Shown: positions 1 to 12,098 of the stretch, one piece after another
How positions within the stretch are numbered: the stretch's first letter is position 1
How the letters are laid out: each line of letters begins with the position of its first letter
NCBI RefSeq assembly: GCF_014805685.1
Contig: NC_060890.1
Span: 16,112,000 to 16,175,999 of the forward strand
Length of the DNA stretch: 64,000 nucleotides
Direction: 5' to 3'
Source of the DNA: Silurus meridionalis
Taxonomy: Eukaryota; Chordata; Actinopteri; Siluriformes; Siluridae
Position numbers and translations under genes: made by a program
Notes under the pieces: generated by a model
What the model saw: only the letters and a program-made list of their open reading frames with translations
What the model was told of the DNA's origin: nothing
The model's database searches: none

Positions 1-89
1 TTGGGTCAAGAGGTGTGCTGTAAAACAAAGGCACATATGACTACTATTAGAGAAGCAGTAAGTGAGCAGTGGGTTGGATATGTGAACAG

Positions 90-175
90 AAGAGTTTAAT
101 TGTTCTGTAATATGTATGTGGCTCATGAAGAAGCTTTTATTTGGCACATACATATTAAAGAACAATAAAACTCTT
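90..175. repeat. Imperfect palindrome (hairpin), about 32-bp arms
   Basis: The left arm (90-121, starting AAGAGTTTAATTGTTCTGTA) is the near-perfect reverse complement of the right arm (144-175, ending CAATAAAACTCTT), with a loop of about 22 bp. Only a few bases mismatch. It resembles a small foldback element or MITE remnant. No flanking duplication was identified and no family recognised. Confidence 0.7.
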
Positions 176-279
176 CGCAGTTAAAAGTGTCACTAAACTT
201 CGCAGGTTCAAGTTCTTTAAAAAAAAATGAATGTCGCATTAGCAGCGGCCATTCTGCATTCTCAGCATACTGCCATTAT

Positions 280-1350
280 TGTCAAAATATCTGGCAACAA
301 AAGTGAGTACACCCTAAGTGAACATATCAAAACTGCGTCCAGAGTGTCAATATTTTGTGTGAGCACCATTGTTATCCAGCACTGCCTTCATCCTCCTGGG
401 CATAGAATTCACCAGCGCTGCACAGGTTGTTGCTGAGATCCTCTTCTACTTCTCCATAATGACATCACAGAGCTGCTGCATGCTAGACACATGGCGCTTC
501 TCCACGTTTCGCTTGAGGATGCCCCACAAGTGCTCGATAGGGTTTAGGTCTGGAGACATACTTGGCCATCATCTTCATCTTCAGCTTCCTCAGCAAGGCA
601 GTTGTCATCTTGGTGGTGTGTTCAGGGTTGTTATTATGTCAGAAAACTGCCGTTCTTCCCAGTTTCTAAAGTGAGGGCATCATGTTCTGCGTCAGAATGT
701 CACAGTACATGTTGGAATCAATGTTTCCCTCAATGAACCGCAGCTCCCCAGTACCAGCAGCACTCATGCAGCCCCAGACCATGATGATACCACCACCATG
801 CTTGACTGTAGACAAGATACAATTTTCTTGGTACTTCTAACCATGGTGTTGTCATACATGCTAAACACCATCTGAGCCAAACAAGTTTATTTTACTCTCA
901 TCAGACCACAGGATATGGTTTCAGTAATTCATGCTCTTAGACACGTTGTCTTCAGCAAACCTTTTGCAGGCTTTCTTGTGAGCCAGCTTCAGAACAAGCT
1001 TCCTTCTGGGATGACGCCTTGTTGCAGTGTGCGGGGTATGGTCTGAGCACTGACGAGTGGACTCATGCGTCTGTTTTTTGAAGAAGCTTCTGCACCTGAT
1101 GCACAGCACAAGGACTTAACTTCTTTGATGGACCCTTGCGAGGCTTGTTCCTAGTGGAACCCGTCTTGGAAAACCTCTGTATGATCCTGGCAACTGTACT
1201 GTAACTTAGTTTTAGGGTGTTAGTGATCTTCTTATAGCCTCGGCCATCTTTGTGGAGAGCAACAATTTCTAATTCTCAAATCCTCAGAGAGTCTTTACCA
1301 TGAGATGATGTTGAACATTTAGTGGTCAATATGAGAGAATTGTACTAAAA
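280..1350 (-). mobile_element. Tc1/mariner element, degenerate transposase
   Basis: The minus strand carries a decayed Tc1-type transposase. The C-terminal catalytic block SPDLNPIEHLWGILKRNVEK (about 570-510) includes the last acidic residue of the DDE triad. The KHGGG...MVWGC motif lies near 800-765, and the N-terminal Arg/Lys-rich stretch TRRHPRRKLVLKLAHKKACK lies near 1020-960. Frames are broken between these blocks. The left end contains GCAACAAAAGTGAGTACACCC, which resembles ends of known vertebrate Tc1 families. I could not find a matching right terminal repeat, so the right boundary is approximate. Inactive. Confidence 0.85.
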
Positions 1351-2149
1351 GCACAAGATGCACAAATTTGTATGGTCCTGTCAAGCAGACAAAAACATGA
1401 ACATGATGAATAGGACATGTGGCTTTGCATAGTTACATGGCGTACAGCTGTTATTAGCTGTTATAACTTTTGTTGGCAGCTATTTTTACAATACCGGCTG
1501 TATGTTGAGTTATTTTCAGAGGACAGTAAATCTATACTGCTATACAAGCTGCACATTGACTATTCTAAAATATATCCAAGTTTCATTTCTATAGTATTCT
1601 CCCCTGAGAAGATACTAAAATGTGTGCTGAAATGTACTCACTGTTGTGAAATACTGTACATAACTACAGTTCATTGTAGGAGTGTACATTGTAAGATTTG
1701 AGGATGTAGGGTTTATTATGTTTGCCTAGGTGGGAACGTTTGTCTTACACTGCATTTAACTTGCATCAGAGTTGATAATGATGTCAGTTTTAAGGAGTGA
1801 TTCAAATTTGATTTCTCAATACAGTGAATTATATAGTCAGTGATATATACTTAATGAAGAAAGTCTGTATGTCGATTGATTTAAAGCAAATACTTGTGTA
1901 TATACAGTGCAGTATAACTCTCTGTTTTTGGAAGCCACTCTCTGCAGCTAAGGATGGTTCCACATGAACAGCCTAAATATCCATGAAGTTACTGAGCAAC
2001 TCATGAACTATGCAGATGTGTGGACTGTAATTAACATAAACAGTCTACAACAATGGCTTAGAACTGCAATTGGCATAAACAGCTTTTTTAACAGTTCATT
2101 TAAGGACCCATCAATGAACAGCACACCTCAACAATGATGAAACTAAATG
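1351..2149. other. Intergenic, no recognisable feature
   Basis: AT-rich sequence with short chance reading frames only. No splice-site-bounded coding pattern, RNA gene or repeat family was recognised. Confidence 0.5.
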
Positions 2150-2395
2150 AATGGTCATTATAGCCACCCAGATAAGGATGAGGATGAACCCTTCAAGGTT
2201 TCATCCTCATAGCATCTGAGAGAATTTTTTCTTGCCACTGTTGCCACTGGCTTGCTCATTAGGGATAGATTTATTAGGGTTAAACTTATAGGCACTAACA
2301 TATACATTGACATTTGACACCCTCCATATCTCTGTAAAGCTGCTTTGGGACAATGTCCAAATAAAATCTAATTGAATTGAATTGAATTGACTACA
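2150..2395 (+). repeat. Interspersed repeat 3' end with (ATTGA)n tail
   Basis: This segment ends GTAAAGCTGCTTTGGGACAA ... AAATAAAATCTAATTGAATTGAATTGA. The last 60 bases are the reverse complement of the segment at about 8656-8735, so both belong to one family, seen here in sense orientation. The simple 5-bp tail repeat suggests a non-LTR retroelement 3' end. The upstream phrase TTGCCACTGTTGCC...GGCTTGCTCATTAGGG is common in fish genomes (from memory). Confidence 0.65.
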
Positions 2396-2483
2396 TTATT
2401 CGATATAGTAGTGAAAAAATTTCCTTCAAGTCACTTTAGAAGAGAGTTTGTCTAGATAAAATGAAGACATTAGTTTACGTTCC

Positions 2484-2538
2484 TACAGTGGCGACCCCTA
2501 ATGGGAGCAGCCGAAAGAAGAAGAAGAAGAAGAAGAAG
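2484..2538 (+). repeat. SINE/LINE tail fragment with (AAG)n
   Basis: CAGTGGCGACCCCTAATGGG followed by AGCAGCCG(AAAG)(AAG)n matches the last 50 bases of the tRNA-Glu SINE at 12099 and of the LINE end at 50215. Only the 3' tail is present, as expected of a severely 5'-truncated insertion. Confidence 0.75.
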
Positions 2539-3343
2539 TGTCCATCTCTTTCAGTCCTCAAAAACTATTAGCTTACCTTCTCTTCTCTCAGTCAGACATC
2601 ACACACTACATACAAAAAATCTGTGGTGTGAAAATCTTGCTGTTTCTTTAATGTGCTTATGTAAGTTTCAAAGGCGGCCTGGCAGTCAGACAAGTGTTAA
2701 GTGATTATTGCTTTGGAAAGGATTCAGGTACATGGTATCACACGTCATTTCTCACTTGAATGGGGATGGTTTTATGATGGAGCCAATCCCGAAAAAAGGC
2801 TAAAAGATTAGAGCAAAATCCTCAAAGCTTGCTATTTTAAACAAAAAAAGGACATTTTATCTTGTGTGAGAAATAATAGCCTATTTAAGGAAGATATGGA
2901 TGTCCAAAGATTATTTTGAATGCAATAACATTAGGAAAGAGGATCCCTTGTCCAAGGACAAAAAGCAGGAGGGAAGACAGTTAATAAGAGCCAGTTAAGT
3001 GTTAATCTGATCTGAAGTCTAAAAATAAAAGGCATGTATAATATCAATCTTATATTAATAAAACGATATGCAAAACGGATATGAATGTTCTTGGCACACC
3101 CCCTTGGCATGCTTGAATGTTCCTGTATTCCACAATGCACTGGCACATTATGGCAGTATGCACAACATAAGCGAACCAAGGTAACTACTCTGCTGGAATA
3201 ACTAAAACAAGTCTTCACTGAATGTTTTTTTATGTAAGGCAGTACAACAATAACAGAGGCAATGTCCAACCATAAATAACTATTAAAAAAATAAACAAAT
3301 ACACAGTCTGATATTTTTTTAATGCTATTCATATTCTAAAGTA
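2539..3343. other. Intergenic, no recognisable feature
   Basis: AT-rich. A 133-codon open frame on the minus strand (2931-3332) has no recognisable domain, flanking signals or composition bias, so I treat it as chance. Confidence 0.45.
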
Positions 3344-4274
3344 CCGTATTTTCCGGACTATAAGCCGCTACTTTTTTCCCACGCTTAAACAACAAAGCGG
3401 CTTATTTATGGCTTTTTCCTCGGTTTTTCCGGGTTTCACAAACTTTAAGCCAAAAACCTGAGCATTATAACATTAGACCAATGAAATTGCCGAACGGGTT
3501 TAGGTGAACCAATTAAAACTCTTTATATTAAATCAGATGCGCTCCCACTGAATCGGGCCGCACCACATCATAAATATGGATGATGTTCTCTGATGTTTGA
3601 CCTGCCGCTCACTCGGACTGTCTACAGGAAATGCGAATCATTCGTCACACTGAAAACAACCGGGCATGAAAAAACACACTTTACCTGTGTACTGAGCTGC
3701 ACGGCATCGGGAGAAAAGCTTCACCGATGGTGATTTTAAACGCACGATGATGCCAAAAGAAAAACTAGAGAAATTGTTGTGAAAGAAAGGAGGAAGACAG
3801 TGAACAATGACTTTCTTGGTCGGCTACTGTTTAGATACAAGACGTTGTAACGTGTTTAGTCTGGGTGAAGGGAGAGCTCGCTAACTCCAGTTGCAACAGA
3901 AACCATATAAGCACAGACAGGTTTCCAAAACTCGTGCTTCATTTTTTTCTTGGCAACAGCTTTACGGGTTAGTCAAAGAAACTTAATAATGAGCATTAGA
4001 AAATAATAAGGACATATTCCTCGGTCTTGCACACATGCAGTAATACCGGAAAAAATGCGGTGGCAGGCTATTCCCAAAATGCTGCTCTGCTCTTAAAGGA
4101 GCCACAACATATTTTACCCATTACACCATGTAATAGACACTGTCTTTCTTAAAAGCCTGTGTAAAGTTCATTAGTTTCAATGTAGACATTTTGTTATGTT
4201 CATAATAAAAATCCTTGTAAAATTCAGTGGGTGCAGCTTATATTTGGGTGCGCTTGATAGTCCGGAAATTACAG
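3344..4274. mobile_element. pogo/Tigger-like DNA transposon, 931 bp, internally deleted
   Basis: The ends are inverted repeats: left CCGTATTTTCCGGACTAT and right (reverse complement) CTGTAATTTCCGGACTAT, with TA on both sides (3342-3343 and 4275-4276), the target used by Tc1/mariner/pogo elements. Around 3590-3770 a broken plus-strand frame reads fragments such as FDLPLTRTVYRK and MMPKEKL. These resemble pogo-family DDE transposases, where a K(R/K)xxMPKE phrase is typical. Frameshifts and the short length make it non-autonomous. A fragment of the same right end occurs at 22770-22918. Confidence 0.8.
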
Positions 4275-4779
4275 TATGTATAGAAATCCACATGGGAAAA
4301 ATACCCTAGCATGCATAATTTTATTAATTGTATTTTTAAATACCGAACAGGCATTTAATTCAATTATTTCCAATAGTTTTTTTTCTTTCTGATTACATTA
4401 AAGTTTATATCCAATTATCACATCACATCACATGTTGCTATTGTTGTATCTGTTGTAAGACCTTCAGAAACCAGCACTGCAAATGACTGGTAGTGTAAAA
4501 TACATGAGAATTAAGCTATTCAAATCAGATTTCAAGTTGGTGGCACTGAGGGCATCTAGCATACATCCAATAAACTCAGCATTTGCAAGTTCTTCAGTTG
4601 GATGGCTAGAGAGTGCACAAGTCAGAGCCAGCAAACCACATCTGTAGCAAACTGCACAAGCTCAGATATATTTGTTTGGATTTTATAGAGTTTTTTTTTT
4701 TTTATTCCATAATGTTGACAAAGAAAAATAAATTGATTTTCTCACAGACTTTTTAAAATCAAAACAGTTAATCTTTTTA

Positions 4780-5200
4780 ATTAACTGTTTATACTTTTGT
4801 ATTTTCTTTTCTGTCAAATTTGCACAAAAACACACAATTTGCCTTAATTTCAAGATCCCAGAAAAAACGTAATACACAGAAAAGAATGCACAAAAATGCA
4901 CAGGAAACCCGGAGTCATTTTATGAGGGTGAAATTGATGCTTCTGCAAGAGATGATGTATGTGGGTGGTGAAACTGTGGCTGCAGTGAAAGGAGACTTGC
5001 TAAATTGTGATGCTTGTATTTCTATAATGGCATTTATTCTCGCTGTATGAGAAACCTGTCTGTGATGCAGCACTGTGCTTCTGTATAACATTGATAGTTT
5101 CTATAGCTGTGGTGTCATACTGATGGTTTTAAGAGATGAATTGACACTATTGAATGCCTAGGTTTGAAATGCACGACCCCAATCAGGGTGAAATCTCTTG
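4780..5200 (+). repeat. Unclassified dispersed repeat A, copy 1
   Basis: Direct-orientation similarity to 13160-13525: both contain CACACAATTTGCCTTAATT, an AAAGAATGCACAAAAAT-type stretch, GATGCAGCAC, a GTGATGTCATA-like block and a following ACGGTTTTAA/ATGGTTTTAA block in the same order. No terminal repeats or coding motifs are visible. The family is unknown to me. Confidence 0.7.
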
Positions 5201-6621
5201 ATTTAACTAGTTTTAATGCCTTTGGATATTAATCAGCTAATTGTTTTACGTTGTAGGTTTCTCCCTATCTATTTTTGAATATATATACTGATACCAGGTT
5301 GTCCGTTCAATACCAATCTATTACTATAGAGGGCGCAGTGTAGAACCTGAGGAAGCCTGGCCTGTTCTTTGGTGTAGCATCTCTGCTCACATTCTCACTC
5401 TGCACTCTGCTTTGTAACACACACTGAATGAGAGTCGCCTGAAAGTACACACAAACAGAAAAACAAAGCTTGCCCGTGATGTACATTTAAACTTCAAAAT
5501 GATATTGTAAATACAATTTTAAAAATCGGTTATGTAATACCAACCTTTTTATTTATACCACCCCATCTACGAGTGTGTCCATAATATGATTTGATGTTAA
5601 GAATAAACTAGTGTAATTGATAATCATTAAACATGAAATACAATATGGCTTTTCGCATTTAGAATAGCTAACCTAATAGGATCATCCTAAACCCTTGAGT
5701 ATACAGAATCATGGGTTATCATGGTTCATAATTTGAACACAGCTCATACACAGAGTTATCATTTAATCCTGGGTATTTATAATGTGACTTTTTATACCGT
5801 ACATACCTAAACCCTATTGTTCTTATTCACAGATTTGCGGTATCTTCTACCATGATTGGATGAATACACCAGTGGGTGGTTCAAATAACGACATTTTACT
5901 TCAGTGAGACAAAAAAATGTCACCACGTGAATCCTCCTTCGCGGCAACTACTGTTTACACAACACGCATGGTTTCTGTGACCGTTCAAAGCATGTGATAT
6001 GAGGCCCACACGCTGTTCAATTTCTGATCAGGTGTCTGTTGCTAAGCATCCAGCCGTAACATTCTAACACTGCATCGTTTCACACTGCGCATGTTTCCAG
6101 GTAAAAAGCAGCACTAATGGCCTTGCTTCTAAGAGTGAAATGTTCTTCTGCCTGGGAGTGAAAAGTGCAGTGGAAAAAGCTCTAGTTCATGATGAATTCT
6201 GCTCATCTAAAATTTATTCCCACTTCAAGCAAAAAATATTCCTCAGAATGCATTCGAGATTGGTTTGCATCCTTAAACCCGTTCTCCATGGCTAAACCGC
6301 TCAGCTGGATGTGTGTGGCTGGACTGTAATACACATTTTGGAGGCTGTAATCCCTTAACAAACATACATCTGATAGAGGGAGCTTATAGGGTCAGTCAGG
6401 TGGAGGATGCATGAAGATGACAGACATAAAGCTTTAAGGCTGTTTTATACTACATAGACTGAAAAAAAAGGGATAGAGAGCGAGAGGGATAGAGAAAGGG
6501 GGTGAGATGGGAACCCCCCTGGAGAGTATAAGAAGTTGTAGTAATGTGATTTAGGAGTGTGGGGAATAGGATGGAGGTAGAGAGAGCAGCTGAGTACCAC
6601 AGAGTCAGTGGTCCTGCTGAG

Positions 6622-6670
<49 letters not shown>

Positions 6671-6768
6671 AGACTGTAGGGAATCCACCTCATACCTCAT
6701 TAGACTCACAGGTGTAGATCATTAAATATGAACTAACACGTCTGCATGAGTGCCTATATGCAAGCATG

Positions 6769-6803
<35 letters not shown>

Positions 6804-7533
6804 CTTATTTTATGGGAGCTTAAATGTAAGTGTGCATGTGGGGGAGTGGAAGAATAACAAAGACTCCATAAATAGAAACACTTTGAGTCACGCTGTGGGA
6901 TCTATATAAATCCATGGCAACTATTCTATCGAAATATCTTTCTCCTCAGAGAGCAGTAATCGTAATTCTGCAGGACACGCAGTCAATAACTATCACCCTA
7001 GAGTACTCTCCTTCCCACACAGATAGCAAGCCACAGTGTACTCTACCCCAGTGCAAATAGGTTAAAGAAAGGACACTGCTGTGTGATTGTTTCTAAATCA
7101 AAAAGGTCAGGTCTTATGATTTTTTTTAGCATAATATGATTTGGCTTGATTCATTTCAGGAAAGACTTGATAACCTATACTAAAGAATGAAGTTGGAAAA
7201 TGTCAAGGACTTCCGACAAGCACAAGTGGTTCATTAAACTCTTAGACCGTCAGTGCTGAATGTAACATTTCCAATGACGGTGTGTACGTGATTGTTTAGT
7301 CAGGAATCTTTAGCCTCTGAGATATCTCACATCCTGTAAACAGGTTCTACTCACCTGTAACCCTTTATCCTTGTGTTTCATGTGAGGTCACACTGTATAT
7401 TTCATGATCAGGACTGAATAGAGGACTGACCACATCGATGGTATTGTGATTGTGCTTCATTACTAAGAGTAACTTCCTTTTTTATTGATAACTGTTTGCT
7501 TTAATAAACCTTTGCATCTTTGGTCCTCTATGT
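5201..7533. other. Intergenic with two (CA/GT)n microsatellites
   Basis: No gene was recognised. It contains a (GT)n run at 6624-6662 and a (CA)n run at 6772-6801. A CA-rich open frame on the minus strand at 6445-6693 is produced by the microsatellite and is not a gene. Confidence 0.5.
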
Positions 7534-7976
7534 CAGTGGTCCCCAACACACGTTCCGTGGACCGGCACCGGTCCGTGGATCAATTGGTACCGGGTCACAC
7601 AGAAAAAATACATAACTTACATTATTTACGTTTTATTTATTATCTGATTCTGAACGATGTTTTATTTGGAAAATTACCGGATTCTCTCCACCACATCTGT
7701 CTATGACTCACTCTTGATGCATGTCATGACGCCTCGGTCGCGTCTTGCCACCATCCCCTATCTTCTTAAAGGGGCTGCTCCGGCCGCTAACACATAATAC
7801 ATTAGCGCTAAATTTAAACCCCCAAGCGAGCAAAATGAACAAAAAACAACACAGTGGATTCACGTTGATTATTATTAAATCTGTTTGTTTTGTTGTATTT
7901 ATCTGCCACCCCTTAAAGGCCGGTCCGTAAAAATATTCTCTGACATTAATGCGCAAAAAAAGGCTGGGGACCACTG
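7534..7976. mobile_element. hAT-type MITE, 443 bp, perfect 8-bp target duplication
   Basis: It starts CAGTGGTCCCCAAC and ends GGGGACCACTG, forming terminal inverted repeats. The 8 bases CTCTATGT occur immediately before (7526-7533) and immediately after (7977-7984), an exact 8-bp duplication, the hallmark of hAT transposition. There is no transposase, so the element is non-autonomous. A related copy lies in opposite orientation at about 43546-44024. The perfect duplication suggests a fairly recent insertion. Confidence 0.93.
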
Positions 7977-8655
7977 CTCTATGTTATACTGGCTTGTAGG
8001 CGTTAGCTAGCTAGCTTACATGTGTGTTGATGTTATGAGTCAAGTTTTTCTACACCAACATCTGTAACAAAGAGTTGATATCGACCATCTCCTTATAAGT
8101 ATAGTTTTTTCTCCTTCTCATGAAATACCCAGAGATCGTTTAAATGAAGAGCTGCTAAGCTTCCGTGCTCTTATATTGTTTGAGGCATTACAGAACAGGA
8201 AGTGGGGTCATTGTGTTAGATAAATATACTGTATATTTCAATACATTGACAGGACATTTATTGAAAGGAAATGTCAATTTAAGTGAGGTCAGGAGTTTGG
8301 GAGAAAGTACACAAGGATCACTGTCTCTTTGACTGGCTTTGCCTAAGTACCATTTATTGTCTTCTGAACTCAAATGAGTCATTAAAATCATCAATTACTT
8401 CAAGTTACAGCTATGTTTAGCAGCAAAACAGGAAATTGGGCAAATTTGGCAGCCATAATTAAAAAAATCATGAGATTGAAATGGGTTAAACGTTTCTACC
8501 TGTCAAAATATAAAGCGCCTCAACTTGCACAATGATTTTTTAGACATCGATATGTCCAGATATTTAGACATGGTATAGCAAAAAGTGTATGTTATTAAAC
8601 AAAAATGAATTTGCAAAAAATCTCATTTGTCTTTTATGGAAAACTGGATGTCCAG

Positions 8656-9515
8656 ACAAGTCAAGTCAAGTCAAGTCAAGTTTATTTGTATAGCGCTTTT
8701 CACAACAGACATTGTCTCAAAGCAGCTTTACACAAATCAACAGTGATGGTGAATGGTGTGCATTTGTCCCTGATGAGCAAGCCGTGGCGACTGTGGCAAG
8801 GAAAAACTCCCTTAGATGTTATGAGGAAGAAACCTTGAGAGGAACCAGACTCAAAAGGGGAACCCATCCTCATCTGGGTGACATCAAGAGTTTGATCATA
8901 AATCTTTCAACAATACAGAACACTGGAGAGTGAGAACTAACATGATTACTGGAGTATAAGATTATAAGTAATGTTCTTTCTGCAGTCTTAAACAGTCTAT
9001 ATGGTTAGTAGCTCCGAGTTTTATAAGCTCAGCATTTGTGATCACCACAGATCCAGCATCAGCTTCTCCATGCCAGAGCCTTTAAACACTCCAGGAGGTC
9101 CAATGTCAAAACTCCACACATGTAGCGGGATCCAAATGGCACTGGTACGTCTCTAGATGGTTCAGGATGTTTGTGAGTTCGGCATCTACTTCTTTAAAGG
9201 TCCGTAATCATCACGAGGTGGGAGGTGACTGAGCTGGAGCAACCTCAGGATGCCTCGGGATGGGAGGAAAGAGAAGCAGTGGAGAGGAATTAGCGTAGCT
9301 GCTGTTCATGATATTAACAGCACAAGTTGATAATGTGCATGTGATCAGATGTTCTGGAGCACAAGGTTATGATGTGATGTGTGTTATGTGTAGGCTTTGC
9401 TAAAAAGATACGTTTTTAATCTACACTTAAATTGGGTGAGTTTGTCTGAGCCCCGAACACCGTCAGGAAGACTATTCCAGAGTTTAGGAGCTAAATGTGA
9501 AAATGCATATTATAA
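8656..9515 (-). repeat. Fish interspersed repeat, antisense, with (CAAGT)n end
   Basis: The left edge is (CAAGT)n followed by TTTATTTGTATAGCGCTTTT and a stretch complementary to the repeat tail at 2330-2392. This marks the 3' end of a minus-strand non-LTR-like element. Downstream phrases (GCAAGCCGTGGCGACTGTGG, AGGAAGAAACCTTGAGAGGA) recur widely in teleost DNA from memory. No protein-coding motif was recognised. The right boundary is approximate. Confidence 0.7.
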
Positions 9516-11057
9516 AATGACAGTAAGTATGTTATATACTTTCTGAAGCTCAAGCAATAATGTGATGATGTAATTGATCATAATCTCAATAAAGGTCATT
9601 AATTTGTCACAATTGAGCATATCCATCTCTAATAATCAGCAATAAATAATTACAGGACATTTCTTTGCATTCAGGCTATAAGGAATATTGTTTCTTTTAT
9701 GGCTTGTATGGCTTATTAGCATAGGCAATACACATATATGTGTTTTTTAGAAGGGTAGCTTTAGTAAGAATTCTGTATGTTTGTATTAGACAGTTTCAAA
9801 ATAGCTTCTGGTAATCACCAAAATCTTTGTCTAATAAACATTATTATCACAACATAACATAATGAAACAATGCAGCCTTCATTCAATTTAGGAACCCTAC
9901 AAGAACAGCATTTGCCACCAGCTGCCTTCTCCAAATCAGCATGAGAAATGAGACTAATGTCTACTTTCAATTACGACCAATTCCAAAGAATAAAGCTAGG
10001 TTTTATATTAATGAGAAGGCCGATTCTGACAGCGCAGCAGAACACCCAGTTCCACTGATGATCCTTCGTCTGCTTTTTCACTAAGGCGCTTCTCATTGAT
10101 CCACGTATTGATCAGCAGAACGTGGTCGTTCACCAAATTACTTCAGTTCGATTTTTCCTTCCCTGTCTCTCATAGCAACACCACCATCCAAAAAAGAAGG
10201 TGAAGCCAGCCTGTCAGAGCTCCTATGACACTTTAGATCTAAAATTAAACATGAATACATGGTGAAGTAGATCAGTGATGTCTCAGAAATGCATGTAGGA
10301 CCAAAGGAAATTGGAAATGAACATGAGAAGAGATGAGAAGAGAAGAGAAGAGAAGAGAAGAGAAGACAAGAAAGACAAGACAAGAAAGACAAGACAGTGC
10401 TGAAGCTAGCAGTAAGTTGGAGTAAGTGGGAAAACAGACACATGGTGTGGTACCTAGAGGAAGAGCAGCTTTTCTGTTCTGAACCCCTTTAATCTCACAA
10501 AGAGCTTCTTTGTTGCTTTGTATATCTACTTGCTTAAAAACCAGTGGTGACAGAGCATCCACCCCCAATCCCTCCATCTTTTACTTTTCCCCATCTTCCA
10601 TCCCTCCCTACTCCCTCTCCCTTGTCCACTCGTTAAATGAGAGCTAGGCAGGTGCATGGCAAACAGAAGCGCTGTGTGTAAGCCCCCTCGATGATCAAGC
10701 CACTCTTCTCTCTCTCTCTCTTTCTCTCTCACTCTAAACAGGTGCATGCAAATCCCCTCTGTGCATGCCAAACAACGCCGCCAAATGTCACACTCGAATT
10801 TCATAATTTCTTTCCATCCTATTCATAGTATTGCTATATGCAAAGGGCTAACCTTCGCTGCTTGACTCTCATGTTCACACATGTAGACACAGAAGCATTT
10901 ACAGACAGCTCCATTAATTATTAGCTCCTTATTTAATGACCTTTGACCCTCGGTATAATGTAATTTGATCACTTTAGAAAAAAAGGAACTCCTTTAGATG
11001 TAGAGTGTAAGTAAAGACTATCCTCTGTTTTCGAAGCCCGCTTAACATTCAGCCTTT

Positions 11058-11093
<36 letters not shown>

Positions 11094-12098
11094 GCTGCGT
11101 GCTACCCATTCCCTCTCAGAGGAGGAACAGCATCCAGAGAAATCTCTAGCAAAGTAAAACAGCACTACTAGGATCCGGTTGGACACAAATTCGTTTGAAT
11201 TGGACAAACATCTGAAGTGATTTTATGTCAGTAATAAAACTGTACAGACTTTGTTTTAAGTTGAACCTTGTATACTAATGCTTAGATCATCAAAAAAAAG
11301 GTTTATTGCCATGTGCATCAAAAACCAGACATGCACATATTTCAATTTTGTAACAGCTGAATAAACTACCCGATGTTGCTTGCTCATAAATCTTTAACTT
11401 TTTTACTCGTTAACAATATAAGATATAAATGGTAGACAAGCTGTCATGTCCACCAAAATACTTTAGGCGCAAATTCAGTTTCTGTTCCGTCTGACTGCTA
11501 GGATTGCTACTATCTGTTATTAGAAAATGTTGGCAGCTCTATTTATACATGTTGCACAGTTTCTCTTTACCCATCAGTCCCTATGTCTGTCTAGTTTTCT
11601 GAGCAGGACTTGCATGAAACATTGATCTGTTCCACTAGATCATTAATGAAAAAGATTTGTCTCAGTCAGTGGTTTAACACACAGACAGACTTGGTAAACA
11701 GGAGACCTGTAAAGATTTTTCGGTTGGCTGCTGTGTTTGTTGGACCAGTGACAGGATCGGCAAATGCAACATGTTTGTAAACGGATCATTGTAGCTGTTT
11801 GCTGATGCAACATAGGCCACGTGATATGACATCCACCCTGCCGAAGACAGATGAAAATGGTTCACCTTTTACATTGTCTTTGGTCTCAAGAAAGTTATTA
11901 GTGTGAAACAATTTATATAAATGTGAATTTACTAAACATTTTCCTATTGTATATTTTTTAAACAAGATCAACATTTTAACTGCTTCCTAGTTATAGTAAT
12001 TATAATGCAAAGCCAATGGTTATTATAGGGGGTTATGGTAAGTAATCAAATACTCTGCGGTGTTGTGCAATTTGGCATCTATTATTATCAGTAGCAGT
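9516..12098. other. Intergenic with simple repeats
   Basis: Contains (AGAAG)n/(AAGAC)n at 10324-10395, a short (TC)n run at about 10704-10730 and (ATC)n at 11061-11094. Minus-strand frames between 10138 and 10804 translate low-complexity Ser/Leu-rich sequence from the simple repeats and look spurious. Confidence 0.5.

Noticed and set aside
2931..3332. 133-codon minus-strand open frame as a gene
   Set aside because: No domain, no splice or promoter context and composition like random AT-rich DNA; it also abuts a transposon.
10138..10804. Three minus-strand frames of about 100 codons
   Set aside because: They are Ser/Leu-rich translations of AGAAG and TC simple repeats and overlap in different frames.
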